A stretch of 10,904 nucleotides of DNA from Thermoplasmata archaeon (GCA_021847855.1 JAJZOT010000024.1:1-10904); one strand, 5' to 3'. Shown: positions 1 to 7,052, counted from the stretch's first letter. The notes: generated by a model not told the origin, from the letters alone. A program made the numbers and translations.

Positions 1-1222
1 CGGCAAGAATAGCCTCATCATAATCCATAACAAAGTTCAAGAAATGTTTTGACCCACGCAATACCAGTCTCCTACCCTTGCGTATGCCCACTCTCAAAAG
101 AGAAAATCCTGCAGTAATGTGTATGAACAATCCAGCAAGTGATGCAATTGTTCCCAGGATTATAAACGATGTTTCAAGTGGCAGAAAACTTGTCATTATC
201 AATGGTATTATTACGATGAAACACGAAACCACTATATTGGCAATAATGGGCTGATCACGATATTTTCTGGAAAAAATAAACGGAAAACTTCTATTGAGTC
301 CCATCCTGAATATGGTTCTGGAACTGGCCATGCCAAAGGAAAGTAGTGCCAGAATGCCATCATTTATTGCCGCAATCGCCAGTGCGAATACAAAATATCT
401 TCCATAGGATGAAAAATCATGTGAAATAATAGTGAGGACTGGCAAACCTGAGGCAGCTCCGGGAACAGTAAGGCCAAACTGGAAAAGCAGATTTGAAATC
501 CCGTAAAGGAACAGTGTAGCCAGTAAGCCGCCTACCAGGATTACAGAAATAACAGCCCGACCCACGGACTTTTCAGGATCTTTGACCTCACCTGACAGGG
601 GTGCAATAGCTCCATATCCTGTTGGTATGCCCATGGCGAATAGAATTCCTAGAGCGAGCGAACCAGCTGAAATGTGGTATATTGCAGGATTTGGGACATA
701 CATGGATCCTTTCGTCAAAACGAACGACACTGAAACAATGGCAATTATGATCGAGATTTCAGCTATGCCAGAATAAATGGCGTATTTAGCTGACGGTTTT
801 ATGCCAACTAATATGAACGTAATAGAGGGAAGAATTATTGCCATCAGGGTTAACTGGTAAGGAAAGCCAAAAATTACTGTAACAACAAAAGCTGCGCCAA
901 TCACATAAGCAAGTCCGAAGAGCATGGAATAAAAGAGGTACATCCAACCGGTGCTCAGTCCCACTCTTTCTGTGAGGACCTGAAATGCATATGTATAATA
1001 TCCGCCGGATGTTCTGAACCTCCTGGACAGCCGCATAACAACCAGTCCATTGAAAAGAACGAGGAAAGTACCTAACAGCATTACGATAGGTGAAAGCAAT
1101 CCTCCATAGGCAAGTGCCACTGCCCCGTAAGTAAGGAGACTCAGAAGAGGTGACATGCCTCCAAAGGAAAGGAAAAACACGTCCCTGAAAGAGAGATCTC
1201 GTTTTAACTCATCTAATCTCAT
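1..1222 (-). CDS. APC-superfamily amino-acid permease (3' end cut by window edge)
   Basis: The reading frame is open from an ATG at 1222 to the left edge, giving 407 codons. The product is almost entirely membrane-spanning: a short charged N-terminus (MRLDELKRDLSFRDVFF) leads into a first helix containing GGMSP, then roughly ten further hydrophobic helices. A glycine-rich first helix after an 'L.r.ls..dv' lead is typical of amino acid-polyamine-organocation (APC) transporters, and a helix with GIPTGYGAIAPLSGEVKDPEKS matches the helix-6/loop region of that family. The visible part ends in a basic, then acidic, cytoplasmic segment, so the protein extends beyond the window. The substrate cannot be told; amino acid uptake is the family default. 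The start is supported by GAGGT eight bases upstream and by overlap with a short upstream reading frame (1209-1322), which suggests coupled translation. Confidence 0.88.
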   Translation of the reverse strand, partial: MRLDELKRDLSFRDVFFLSFGGMSPLLSLLTYGAVALAYGGLLSPIVMLLGTFLVLFNGLVVMRLSRRFRTSGGYYTYAFQVLTERVGLSTGWMYLFYSMLFGLAYVIGAAFVVTVIFGFPYQLTLMAIILPSITFILVGIKPSAKYAIYSGIAEISIIIAIVSVSFVLTKGSMYVPNPAIYHISAGSLALGILFAMGIPTGYGAIAPLSGEVKDPEKSVGRAVISVILVGGLLATLFLYGISNLLFQFGLTVPGAASGLPVLTIISHDFSSYGRYFVFALAIAAINDGILALLSFGMASSRTIFRMGLNRSFPFIFSRKYRDQPIIANIVVSCFIVIIPLIMTSFLPLETSFIILGTIASLAGLFIHITAGFSLLRVGIRKGRRLVLRGSKHFLNFVMDYDEAILA

Positions 1223-1322
1223 TCAGGGAGACCTCATGAATCAGTGTGGGGGCGAATTGGTGTCCTAACTGCACATCTTTCCAGTATCCTATCAACTTTA
1301 CATTCTTTATGTTAGTGTCCAT
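1209..1322 (-). CDS. 37-residue small ORF overlapping the permease start (possible leader peptide)
   Basis: This short frame begins MDTNIKNVKLIGYWKD and ends SLNEIR. It has one of the best ribosome binding sites in the window: AAGGAG, with the ATG eight bases after GGAG. Its stop lies inside the permease gene, so the two overlap by 14 bases (ATGAGATTAGATGA). That arrangement fits translational coupling or a regulatory leader peptide. The peptide is soluble and has no membrane helix. The stretch VKLIGYW recalls the start of some small uncharacterised proteins, so it may instead be the stub of a larger gene that has been lost. It is too short to assign a function. The ribosome binding site and overlap are seen directly; the coupling role is inferred. 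Confidence 0.5.
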   Translation of the reverse strand: MDTNIKNVKLIGYWKDVQLGHQFAPTLIHEVSLNEIR

Positions 1323-1591
1323 CTTCTTTTCTCCTTTTTAATGATTGATTTCCCAAATGGTATTAATGGTTCATTACTCATGTTTACGATGGAAACCATC
1401 AGGTCCCGTCCAGTCATGCATGACTGTAGGTCCACATCGGGATTGTTAGAAGGGGTTTTTAAACTCTGATCACTGAGAGTTTCCTCTCTGTTTAAAGACA
1501 GAGTCACAGATCTACGTAGGTGTGAATCGCCCGTAGGTGTGAATGCCTCTCTCTCGACTGACTTCTGCTTTTCTTTCATGTCTTTCTCCAT
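1307..1591 (-). CDS. Doubtful 94-codon hydrophilic ORF between kdpC and the permease
   Basis: An open frame of 94 codons (MEKDMKEKQKSVEREAF...) follows kdpC by about 60 bases and overlaps the start of the 37-codon ORF by 16 bases. GGGAG lies about 11 bases before its ATG. Against it being a gene: the composition is charged and low in hydrophobic residues, no family is recognisable, it contains a 17-base tandem repeat, and a likely promoter plus two dyads for the downstream permease unit sit inside it. I lean toward this being regulatory, non-coding DNA. It is listed because the frame is intact and lies in series with its neighbours. Confidence 0.2.
   Translation of the reverse strand: MEKDMKEKQKSVEREAFTPTGDSHLRRSVTLSLNREETLSDQSLKTPSNNPDVDLQSCMTGRDLMVSIVNMSNEPLIPFGKSIIKKEKRRWTLT
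1411..1426. promoter_or_regulatory. Perfect 16-bp palindrome, candidate operator
   Basis: CAGTCATGCATGACTG is fully self-complementary with no spacer. It lies 8-23 bases downstream of the transcript start predicted from the A/T box at 1456-1463, where a bound protein would block transcription of the small ORF and permease. An uninterrupted symmetric site suggests a dimeric repressor. No binding protein can be named from the sequence. Confidence 0.45.
1456..1463 (-). promoter_or_regulatory. Candidate archaeal TATA box for the small ORF/permease unit
   Basis: On the minus strand this reads TTTAAAAA, a good archaeal TATA-box match. It would place the transcript start near 1434, leaving a leader of about 110 bases before the small ORF at 1322. 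It is flanked by a 7-bp-arm dyad immediately upstream (1461-1482) and a perfect palindrome downstream (1411-1426). Confidence 0.4.
1461..1482. repeat. Inverted repeat with 7-bp arms beside the TATA box
   Basis: AAACTCT (1461-1467) and AGAGTTT (1476-1482) are exact reverse complements separated by 8 bases. On the minus strand the repeat covers the position where the BRE element preceding the TATA box would lie, so it could be a regulator site. It could also form a weak hairpin. Confidence 0.35.
1515..1548. repeat. Two-copy 17-bp tandem repeat
   Basis: CGTAGGTGTGAAT occurs at 1515-1527 and again at 1532-1544, exactly 17 bases apart. The remaining four positions of each unit differ partly (CGCC versus GCCT). 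The spacing of about one and a half helical turns and the position upstream of the proposed permease promoter leave open a regulatory role. A simple slippage duplication is equally possible. Confidence 0.5.
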
Positions 1592-1652
1592 GTTGTTAAA
1601 GTCTCCCGCGTCAGCTATGGTAGTCGACTTTCATCTGACATTGCCAATACCA

Positions 1653-2117
1653 CTATGATTTTGTAATATTAGCATATATTTCTCCATACAGGGTAACCCT
1701 GTTATGGAATGCCGTTATCAACTCCAGATTCAACCTCAGGGCATTAACATAAGCCGTCCCAAAAAACAGAAGCGTATACCTCGTATTATTATGTATGAGC
1801 TTTTGGAGATAGGACATAGAGATGTTTGTGTTATTATGTATAATTGTTGCCTGGTTCAAAGCGGAGACAACTGTAATGTCTGGATCTACTCCGGATGCCG
1901 AATCATTTCTTATATTGAAAAGGTCAGGTGATGTTACAGACTGGCCAATCAGGTATGATCCAACGGTTGTATTGTTCAATAATGCTACGCTCCCATTTGC
2001 CTGGTACTGGATAAATCCCTGACCCACAGCGGTAACTGCCACCGGATATATCAATCCACAAATTACGGCAAGTACTATTGCTGCTCTAACAGGTACTGTA
2101 AAGTATTTCTTATTCAT
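1653..2117 (-). CDS. kdpC: KdpC, potassium-transporting ATPase subunit C
   Basis: KdpC is the single-span subunit of the KdpFABC K+ pump and stabilises the KdpA-KdpB complex. The 154-residue product has one N-terminal helix (about residues 10-30, then a GLIYPVAVT turn) and an extracytoplasmic domain. Family marks are GSYLIGQ (about 53-59), SASGVDPDIT (about 73-82) with a following helix containing ALNQA, and the C-terminal VNALRLNLEL (about 124-133), equivalent to the usual VNVLxLNxxL. It is shorter than the roughly 190 residues common in bacteria and lacks most of the RPSxx...SNxG loop. The external domain carries eight N-x-S/T sequons, suggesting heavy N-glycosylation in an archaeal membrane protein. 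The start shares one base with the kdpB stop (TAATG), and GGAGGTG lies seven bases upstream, so the start is secure. Confidence 0.95.
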   Translation of the reverse strand: MNKKYFTVPVRAAIVLAVICGLIYPVAVTAVGQGFIQYQANGSVALLNNTTVGSYLIGQSVTSPDLFNIRNDSASGVDPDITVVSALNQATIIHNNTNISMSYLQKLIHNNTRYTLLFFGTAYVNALRLNLELITAFHNRVTLYGEIYANITKS

Positions 2118-4279
2118 TATAGTGCACCTCCTGCATAAACCAATATAATGGCTATCATTTTTATGGCTACAAATGGAAGAATAACTCCTCCAACGCCATA
2201 TAGCAGTAAATTCTTCATGAAAATTCTCAGAGTGCTTTGAGGCCTGAACTTTGTCCCCCTTATGGACAGAGGTATCAGGGCGGGTATCACAAGGGCATTA
2301 AATATGAGGGCGGAGAGTACGGCTATATGGGGAGTTAATTGCAAAAAGTTCAGTGCCTGAAGGGCTGGGACGCTCGCAAACATTATAGGTACAATGGCGA
2401 AATATTTTGCAACGTCGTTGGTGACGCTGAAAGTAGTGACTGCACCCCTTGTCATGAGGAGTTGCTTACCAAGTATAACAACATCTATGATCTTTGACGG
2501 ATCCGATTCCAGATCGATCATGTTGGCCGCTTCCTTTGCAGGGAATGTACCGGAAGCCATTGCAAGACCAACGTCCGCTGCGGCAAGAGCAGGAGCATCG
2601 TTTGTTCCATCACCTATCATGGCTACAATTCTGTTTTCAGCCTGTTCCTCCTTAACCTTCTGATATTTGGTCTCAGGTTTTGCCTGCGAAATGAATTCAG
2701 TTATTCCAACCTCGCTGGCAATACTCTTTGCGGTAAGGGGGTGATCACCGGTAACCATTATGGGCCTTATATTCATCTTTTTAAGGCCCAGTATTTTTTC
2801 CTTTATGCCTCTCTTCAGGACGTCCCTGAACCTTATTATCCCAAGAACATCCCCATGGATTGAAACTGCAATTGGAGTATCGCCCTCCGATGTAACTCTG
2901 TTCACAACCTCATCGAATTCATCGTTCTGTGTGCCTGTTCTTTCCTTGATAGACTCAGGTGCCCCTTTCAGAATCGTCGTATCATCCACCATTGTGGTAG
3001 CAAGGTCAAATTTTTTCCGGAACCTGTGTCTCTGGTAGAATTCCCTCCCTCCCTTAGGCAGAGTAAAGTCGTCAGAGTCAACAAGAAGTATCCCGCTTCT
3101 CCTGGTAACGGCGCTGAACTCCTCAAAGACACCTTCTCTAAGCGCATCGAATTCTTTTGGCAGGAAGCCCTTCTGGAACGCCAGTTCCAGTATACTTCTT
3201 CCTTCAGGTGTATCATCATTCCAGGATGAAAGGAAGGCAGCTTCTGCAAGTTCTCTCTCAGTATGTTTTCCAACAGGTATAAACTCACTTGCCAGTCTAT
3301 TTCCAATTGTTATGGTTCCAGTTTTATCAAGGAGAATGGTGTCCGCATCTCCTGCAGTTTCTATGGCCTTACCGGACTTGGCTATTATACTGTTTTTCGA
3401 CATTCGTGTCATTCCAGATATTCCAATGGCGGGAAGCAGCGCTCCTATTGTTGTTGGGAGCAGGCACACATATAATGCGATAAGAACGGAAAGATCAGCA
3501 CCAAGGCTCAGTGTGACAGAGAGTCCTATGAGTGCTATGAGAATAATGGTGAAAACACCGGTAAGTCCAAGAAGAAGAACAGACAGTGCAACCTCATTTG
3601 GGGTTTTTGGTCTCTTGGAGGATTCCACCATTCTCACAAGTTTCTTTATGTATGTATCCTCAGGATCCGTTGTTACTATGGCGATTATAGAATCACTGAC
3701 GACCTTTGAACCGCCAATGAGTGTGTCTCCCTTTGCCTTTCTCACACCTGCCGATTCACCGGTAAGAAGAGACTCGTCCACCATGGCAATACCTTCTGAA
3801 ACTTCGGCATCAATGGGTATCTGATCTCCTTTGGACATCAGTATCATGTCCCCCTTTTTCAGTTCAGATGAAGAAATTTCCTCAATTTCACGTCCACCAT
3901 CTTCCTTAACATGTACCCTTTTTGCAGGTGTTTCAGCTTCCAATTTTTTCAATCCCTCGGCTGTGGCTCTGGATCGTGCCTCAGCGATGGAGTCGGACAG
4001 TGTGCTGAACCATACTGTTATGAGCAGTATTATGGAGACAACACCATAGAAAAGCCTATCCTGTTGATGCGCAAGATCGGGAAATGCTGAAGGATCAAGT
4101 GCCATAATCAGAACAACAAAGAAGGAGAGCTCCACTACGAACATCACAGGATTCGAGATCAGTTTCACAGGATTTAGCCTCAGCACCGAATCAAATGAAA
4201 TGTTCTTCCAGCTGACCTTTTCATCATGACTCCTGCCACTGTTTGATCCATTCATGTCAGACTTAATGTCAGAGTGCAT
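2117..4279 (-). CDS. kdpB: KdpB, potassium-transporting P-type ATPase catalytic subunit
   Basis: KdpB hydrolyses ATP to drive K+ uptake through KdpA. The 720-residue product has all P-type ATPase landmarks in order: two N-terminal helices (about 44-62 and 76-95), the actuator domain with LLTGES (171-176), two helices with LPTTIGALLPAIG (274-286), the phosphorylation site DKTGTIT (Asp318), the nucleotide-binding domain with KGAPES (438-443), TGDHPLTA (510-517), the hinge GDGTNDAP (557-564), and three C-terminal helices starting near NDVAKYFAI (621-629). The NDVAK charged pair is the Kdp-specific membrane motif. Ser176 in TGES matches the serine whose phosphorylation inhibits E. coli KdpB. The ATG is preceded by GGAGGGGATC at good spacing and overlaps the kdpA stop by 11 bases. 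No damage is seen. Confidence 0.98.
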   Translation of the reverse strand: MHSDIKSDMNGSNSGRSHDEKVSWKNISFDSVLRLNPVKLISNPVMFVVELSFFVVLIMALDPSAFPDLAHQQDRLFYGVVSIILLITVWFSTLSDSIAEARSRATAEGLKKLEAETPAKRVHVKEDGGREIEEISSSELKKGDMILMSKGDQIPIDAEVSEGIAMVDESLLTGESAGVRKAKGDTLIGGSKVVSDSIIAIVTTDPEDTYIKKLVRMVESSKRPKTPNEVALSVLLLGLTGVFTIILIALIGLSVTLSLGADLSVLIALYVCLLPTTIGALLPAIGISGMTRMSKNSIIAKSGKAIETAGDADTILLDKTGTITIGNRLASEFIPVGKHTERELAEAAFLSSWNDDTPEGRSILELAFQKGFLPKEFDALREGVFEEFSAVTRRSGILLVDSDDFTLPKGGREFYQRHRFRKKFDLATTMVDDTTILKGAPESIKERTGTQNDEFDEVVNRVTSEGDTPIAVSIHGDVLGIIRFRDVLKRGIKEKILGLKKMNIRPIMVTGDHPLTAKSIASEVGITEFISQAKPETKYQKVKEEQAENRIVAMIGDGTNDAPALAAADVGLAMASGTFPAKEAANMIDLESDPSKIIDVVILGKQLLMTRGAVTTFSVTNDVAKYFAIVPIMFASVPALQALNFLQLTPHIAVLSALIFNALVIPALIPLSIRGTKFRPQSTLRIFMKNLLLYGVGGVILPFVAIKMIAIILVYAGGAL

Positions 4280-5930
4280 TCTTGATCCCCTCCAGGTGCA
4301 TCAAAATGGGACCTATGGCAAGGAAAGGGAAAAAGGTCAGTATAACAAGAATCAAGATACTGACAATCAAAACGATGGGGAAAATAATATCATCAGTTCT
4401 AAGGGAGATTTCAGAACTCCTTCTTCTTTCCTGGATTCTACCGGCAATTGCAAGCATTACAAATATTGGAATGAATCTGCCTGCCCACATAACAATTGCA
4501 GTTGAAACATTGAAAAACACAGTGTTGGCTGTTGTTCCAAGGAAATCAGATCCATTGTTTGCCGCGGCAGAAGTAAACTCATAAAAAATCTGTGTGAAAC
4601 TTGTTGGCCCGGTGCCATAACCAATTGCATGCACGTACCCAGCTGCGTATGCAATTACTGTAGGTATAAGGATAATTATGGGGTGAGATAAAAAGCCAAT
4701 AACAGCCAGTTTAACATCACCTGCAGTTATCTTTGCTCCCAGGTATTCTGGCGTTCTTCCTGCCATCAGGCCAACTATGAAAACTGTAATCACGATATAC
4801 ATCAGCATGTACATGGCTCCAACACCAATACCTCCTGGAGTTGCCTGAATCAACATTCCCATGAAAGCAGGTATAATTATGATGGGATTGAACGCTGCCA
4901 GTGAAGCATTCACAGAACCAGTGGTAAATGCTGTTGTTGTAACGGTCCAGAAGACCGACGAAAATGGACCTATACCCGCCTCCATTCCAGCCCCAAGAAC
5001 AGTTACCGGGATGAACGCTATTATTAAATCAATTGCATAAAGTCCGTAGGAAGCAATGAGAATTGTTCTGCCCTCCCCCATCCTGTTTATCATTCTTCCA
5101 AACAGAAATGGCATGGATGTGGGGATTATCATCATCAATGCCATCTGGATATAATTTGAGATGGGGTTTGGATTCTGGAAAGGGAATGCAGAATTGGCCC
5201 CAAAGTATCCTCCTCCGTTTGTCCCCAATTGCATAATAGAGACCAGGGAAGCCACAGGACCTATTTTCAATATCTGTTCAGATCCGGACAGCGTCCTGAC
5301 CAGCGTATAACCAGAAAGTGACTGGGGGATTCCGATTATAATAAATATAATGGCAAAGATGAAGGAAAGCGGAATCAGAACTCTTGTAAGACTCCTTACG
5401 AGATCAACATAGAAATTGCCCAGACCCTCCGTCTGGTTCTTTTTACCAGCAAATCCTCGAAAAATAGCTACAGCAACAGCGAGTCCAGTGGCAGCTGACG
5501 TAAATTGAAGGAACTGTATGCCCACCATCTGACTCAGATACGAAAGGGAAGAACCACCTCCATAATGTTGCAGATTGGTGTTTGAAGATATTGACATGGC
5601 TGTGTTGAGGGCCAAGGACCAGCTGAGGTCTGGAAAATGCATTGGATTTATTGGCAGGTATCCTTGATAATACAGAATGAGAAATGAAACTACAGCCGAA
5701 AAAGCACTGAAGATTAAAACATTGAGAAAATATTCCTTCCATTTCATTGTTTTGTCTTTATCAAGTCCAATGAGTCCATAAATAAAATTTTCAACTGGAA
5801 TAAATATACGATCAAGCTTACTTTCCTTATCTCCATAAACGGTTTCAAGATATTTTGATAAAATCCATGCAAAAAAAACTATGGTAGCCCACAATCCAAC
5901 TATTACGAGAATATGTCTAATTCCAATCAA
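4269..5930 (-). CDS. kdpA: KdpA, potassium-binding channel-like subunit
   Basis: KdpA binds and translocates K+ in the Kdp pump and belongs to the superfamily of K+ transporters with four pore repeats. The 553 residues agree with the roughly 557 of E. coli. The four filter regions are visible: SSNTNLQHYGG (115-125), LGTNGGGYFGANSAFPFQNP (235-254), TTGSVNA (336-342) and TSAAANNGSDF (453-463). Near the C-terminus, FPFLAIGPILMHL (534-546) matches the family's final LGPxxEHL-like segment. The third filter has Thr-Gly where many bacterial proteins have Cys-Gly. The start is a TTG at 5930: it is the only start codon near the N-terminus (the next methionine suited is around codon 62), and GAGGTGG lies six bases before it. 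It is the first gene of the kdp operon. Confidence 0.97.
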   Translation of the reverse strand: MIGIRHILVIVGLWATIVFFAWILSKYLETVYGDKESKLDRIFIPVENFIYGLIGLDKDKTMKWKEYFLNVLIFSAFSAVVSFLILYYQGYLPINPMHFPDLSWSLALNTAMSISSNTNLQHYGGGSSLSYLSQMVGIQFLQFTSAATGLAVAVAIFRGFAGKKNQTEGLGNFYVDLVRSLTRVLIPLSFIFAIIFIIIGIPQSLSGYTLVRTLSGSEQILKIGPVASLVSIMQLGTNGGGYFGANSAFPFQNPNPISNYIQMALMMIIPTSMPFLFGRMINRMGEGRTILIASYGLYAIDLIIAFIPVTVLGAGMEAGIGPFSSVFWTVTTTAFTTGSVNASLAAFNPIIIIPAFMGMLIQATPGGIGVGAMYMLMYIVITVFIVGLMAGRTPEYLGAKITAGDVKLAVIGFLSHPIIILIPTVIAYAAGYVHAIGYGTGPTSFTQIFYEFTSAAANNGSDFLGTTANTVFFNVSTAIVMWAGRFIPIFVMLAIAGRIQERRRSSEISLRTDDIIFPIVLIVSILILVILTFFPFLAIGPILMHLEGIKNAL

Positions 5931-5996
5931 TATTAACCACCTCTGCTCAATTTTAGCATTCCAATAAGCTGTAAAATGAAGTAACCCTGGAAAGTC

Positions 5997-6010
5997 TTCT
6001 TAAAATATGG
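5997..6010 (-). promoter_or_regulatory. Candidate promoter box for kdpABC
   Basis: On the minus strand the stretch reads CATATTTTAAG, an acceptable archaeal TATA box. It would start transcription near 5978 and give a leader of about 48 bases carrying the GAGGTGG ribosome binding site of kdpA. A second A/T-rich stretch (ATTATTTATG) lies about 70 bases further upstream, so the choice is uncertain. Confidence 0.3.
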
Positions 6011-6094
6011 ATGATAGTTTAGTGAAATCCCAGGCCAATTAAGGCAAGAATCTGGACCTTCTCCAACAACATAAATAATATTCATAACTCCACC

Positions 6095-6101
6095 AAAAAA
6101 A
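6095..6101 (-). terminator. T7 tract, likely terminator of the RAM-domain gene
   Basis: Seven consecutive T on the minus strand lie about 50 bases after the stop of the RAM-domain gene and before the kdpA leader. Archaeal transcription commonly ends at such runs. A weak CCCC...GGGG pairing just upstream (about 6116-6136) may help. If functional, it separates the RAM gene from the kdp operon. Confidence 0.45.
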
Positions 6102-6147
6102 GATGAATCCGTAGACACCCCAACAAACACGAGGGGTTCTCGGGGTT

Positions 6148-6447
6148 CTACTGCTTGGTATTTCTTGCTCTATGTCCCTTATCGGAACTCAAAACTATTG
6201 AGCTTACTACGCTTTTGATTCCTGGGATTTTCATTATTTTATTTTTTAGAGTATCGCGGAATTCTTCTATACTCCTGGATGTGACTATGGTAGCTACATC
6301 AAATTCCCCAGTTACTTCATAAACTTCTTCAACCGCTTCCAAATCGCTTAGTGCACTCACCACTTCTTCCATCTTTGTTGTATCAACAAAAAGGTCAACA
6401 ATGGCAGTCACGGACTTATCTTCTACTGTTGTGTTAGGTTCAATCAT
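6148..6447 (-). CDS. Stand-alone Lrp/AsnC ligand-binding (RAM) domain protein
   Basis: The 99-residue product is a single RAM domain without the helix-turn-helix of full Lrp/AsnC regulators. It shows the order seen in that fold: strand SVTAIVDLFVD, helix with MEEVVSALSDLEAVEEVYEV, the TGEFDVATIV strand that is the family hallmark, helix RSIEEFRDTLKNKIMKI, then PGIKSVVSSIVL. Such proteins form dimers or larger assemblies and bind small ligands such as amino acids; some modulate full-length Lrp proteins. It lies upstream of kdpA on the same strand and could take part in its control, but a T7 tract lies between. I prefer the ATG at 6447: a TATA box at 6475-6482 puts the transcript start near 6452, just before it. 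An ATG at 6468 would give 106 residues but lies upstream of that predicted start. Confidence 0.9.
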   Translation of the reverse strand: MIEPNTTVEDKSVTAIVDLFVDTTKMEEVVSALSDLEAVEEVYEVTGEFDVATIVTSRSIEEFRDTLKNKIMKIPGIKSVVSSIVLSSDKGHRARNTKQ

Positions 6448-6474
6448 CGCTCTGCCCCGTTCATTCAATTTCCA

Positions 6475-6482
6475 TATTAATA
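6475..6482 (-). promoter_or_regulatory. TATA box of the RAM-domain gene
   Basis: TATTAATA on the minus strand, about 28 bases before the ATG at 6447. It implies a nearly leaderless transcript, which suits a gene lacking a clear ribosome binding site. It is used here to choose the shorter start. Confidence 0.45.
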
Positions 6483-6599
6483 CATTTGCACACTCACACT
6501 CTCCGCATGTCCAACCGGATCAGACATGCCTAATTCATTGGCAACGTGGTTTATTACCATACAAAAGGTTCTAAGTATTTATTTATCCTGGCAGACAAC

Positions 6600-6607
6600 T
6601 TAAAATT
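6600..6607 (+). promoter_or_regulatory. TATA-like box ahead of the transposase-like remnant
   Basis: TTAAAATT lies about 25 bases before the ATG at 6628, so a transcript from it would begin at or next to that ATG (leaderless). It lies in the 159-base divergent gap between the RAM gene and the remnant. Confidence 0.35.
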
Positions 6608-6627
6608 TGGGGGATTAATATTGTATT

Positions 6628-7050
6628 ATGAAAGCACAAAACAATCCCCCATTGTGTAATGTGAAGGATACAAAAGAATTTTTCTCCTCAGCCATGAAGA
6701 ATATGTTCTCACCAGTCATCAAGGAACGTTCCATCTATACTGAAGGCAATGTATCAGGAACACTGAGGAATGCCATTGCAGATCATCTGTGCATTGAAAC
6801 ATATGTGAGAAATTACGGAAATACAAACACACCGTCAGGTGATACCATGTTCAGGCTGTTGTAGGGAATTGCCTCTGAATCCGGTTCACACAGGAGAAAA
6901 GGATCTGATATGGTTAAGATCAGGAAAACAGTGAGAACTGGAACAGAGAAGATACAGTCACTGCTGGATCTCATCAATCTCCATGGATGCCTTCTTAACA
7001 CCAGTGAATGTTACCGTGTTGGAAAAATCAAGAAAAAGCAAGGCAAAGGT
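6628..7050 (+). pseudogene. Decayed transposase-like fragment with in-frame stop
   Basis: An ATG at 6628 opens 78 codons ending in a TAG at 6862-6864. The same frame then continues, protein-like, for about 60 more codons up to the end of the convergent flavoprotein gene. The part NVSGTLRNAIADHLCIETYVRNYGNTNTPSGDTMFRLL followed, after the stop, by GIASESG resembles the N-terminal region of archaeal transposases, in which a helical segment leads to a 'pSgDT...Rl..i' motif (ISH3/IS4-like). The second half is rich in Lys/Arg. No DDE catalytic region follows, so only the 5' part remains. It is the only substantial reading frame on the plus strand between 1 and 10700 that is not a shadow of a gene. 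Family assignment is tentative; decay is clear only if it is a transposase. Confidence 0.5.
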
Positions 7051-7052
7051 GA
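7023..7052 (-). terminator. T-rich terminator after the sulfur operon
   Basis: Directly after the flavoprotein stop the minus strand carries two T5 tracts (7033-7037 and 7023-7027) in TTGCTTTTTCTTGATTTTTCC. Spaced T runs are the usual archaeal termination signal. The bases also belong to the tail of the transposase-like remnant, so the terminator may have been formed from its Lys/Arg-rich, A-rich coding sequence. Confidence 0.45.

Noticed and set aside
1598..1631. AAAGTC...GACTTT inverted repeat after kdpC as a terminator hairpin
   Set aside because: Only six base pairs with a 22-base loop and no T run follows, so it is a weak candidate.
3312..3824. 170-codon open frame on the plus strand inside kdpB
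   Set aside because: It lies wholly antisense to the conserved actuator and membrane regions of KdpB and shows no recognisable family; it is a shadow of a strongly constrained gene.
5933..6130. 65-codon minus-strand frame directly before kdpA, in the place of kdpF
   Set aside because: It lacks the single hydrophobic helix of KdpF, runs through the T7 terminator tract and the likely kdp promoter, and has no clear start signal for the long form. A 50-codon form from 6085 has GGTGGAG nearby but no recognisable content.
6862..6864. In-frame TAG in the transposase-like fragment as a possible pyrrolysine codon
   Set aside because: The surrounding frame is a truncated mobile-element relic and no pyl gene is in the window; ordinary decay explains the stop.
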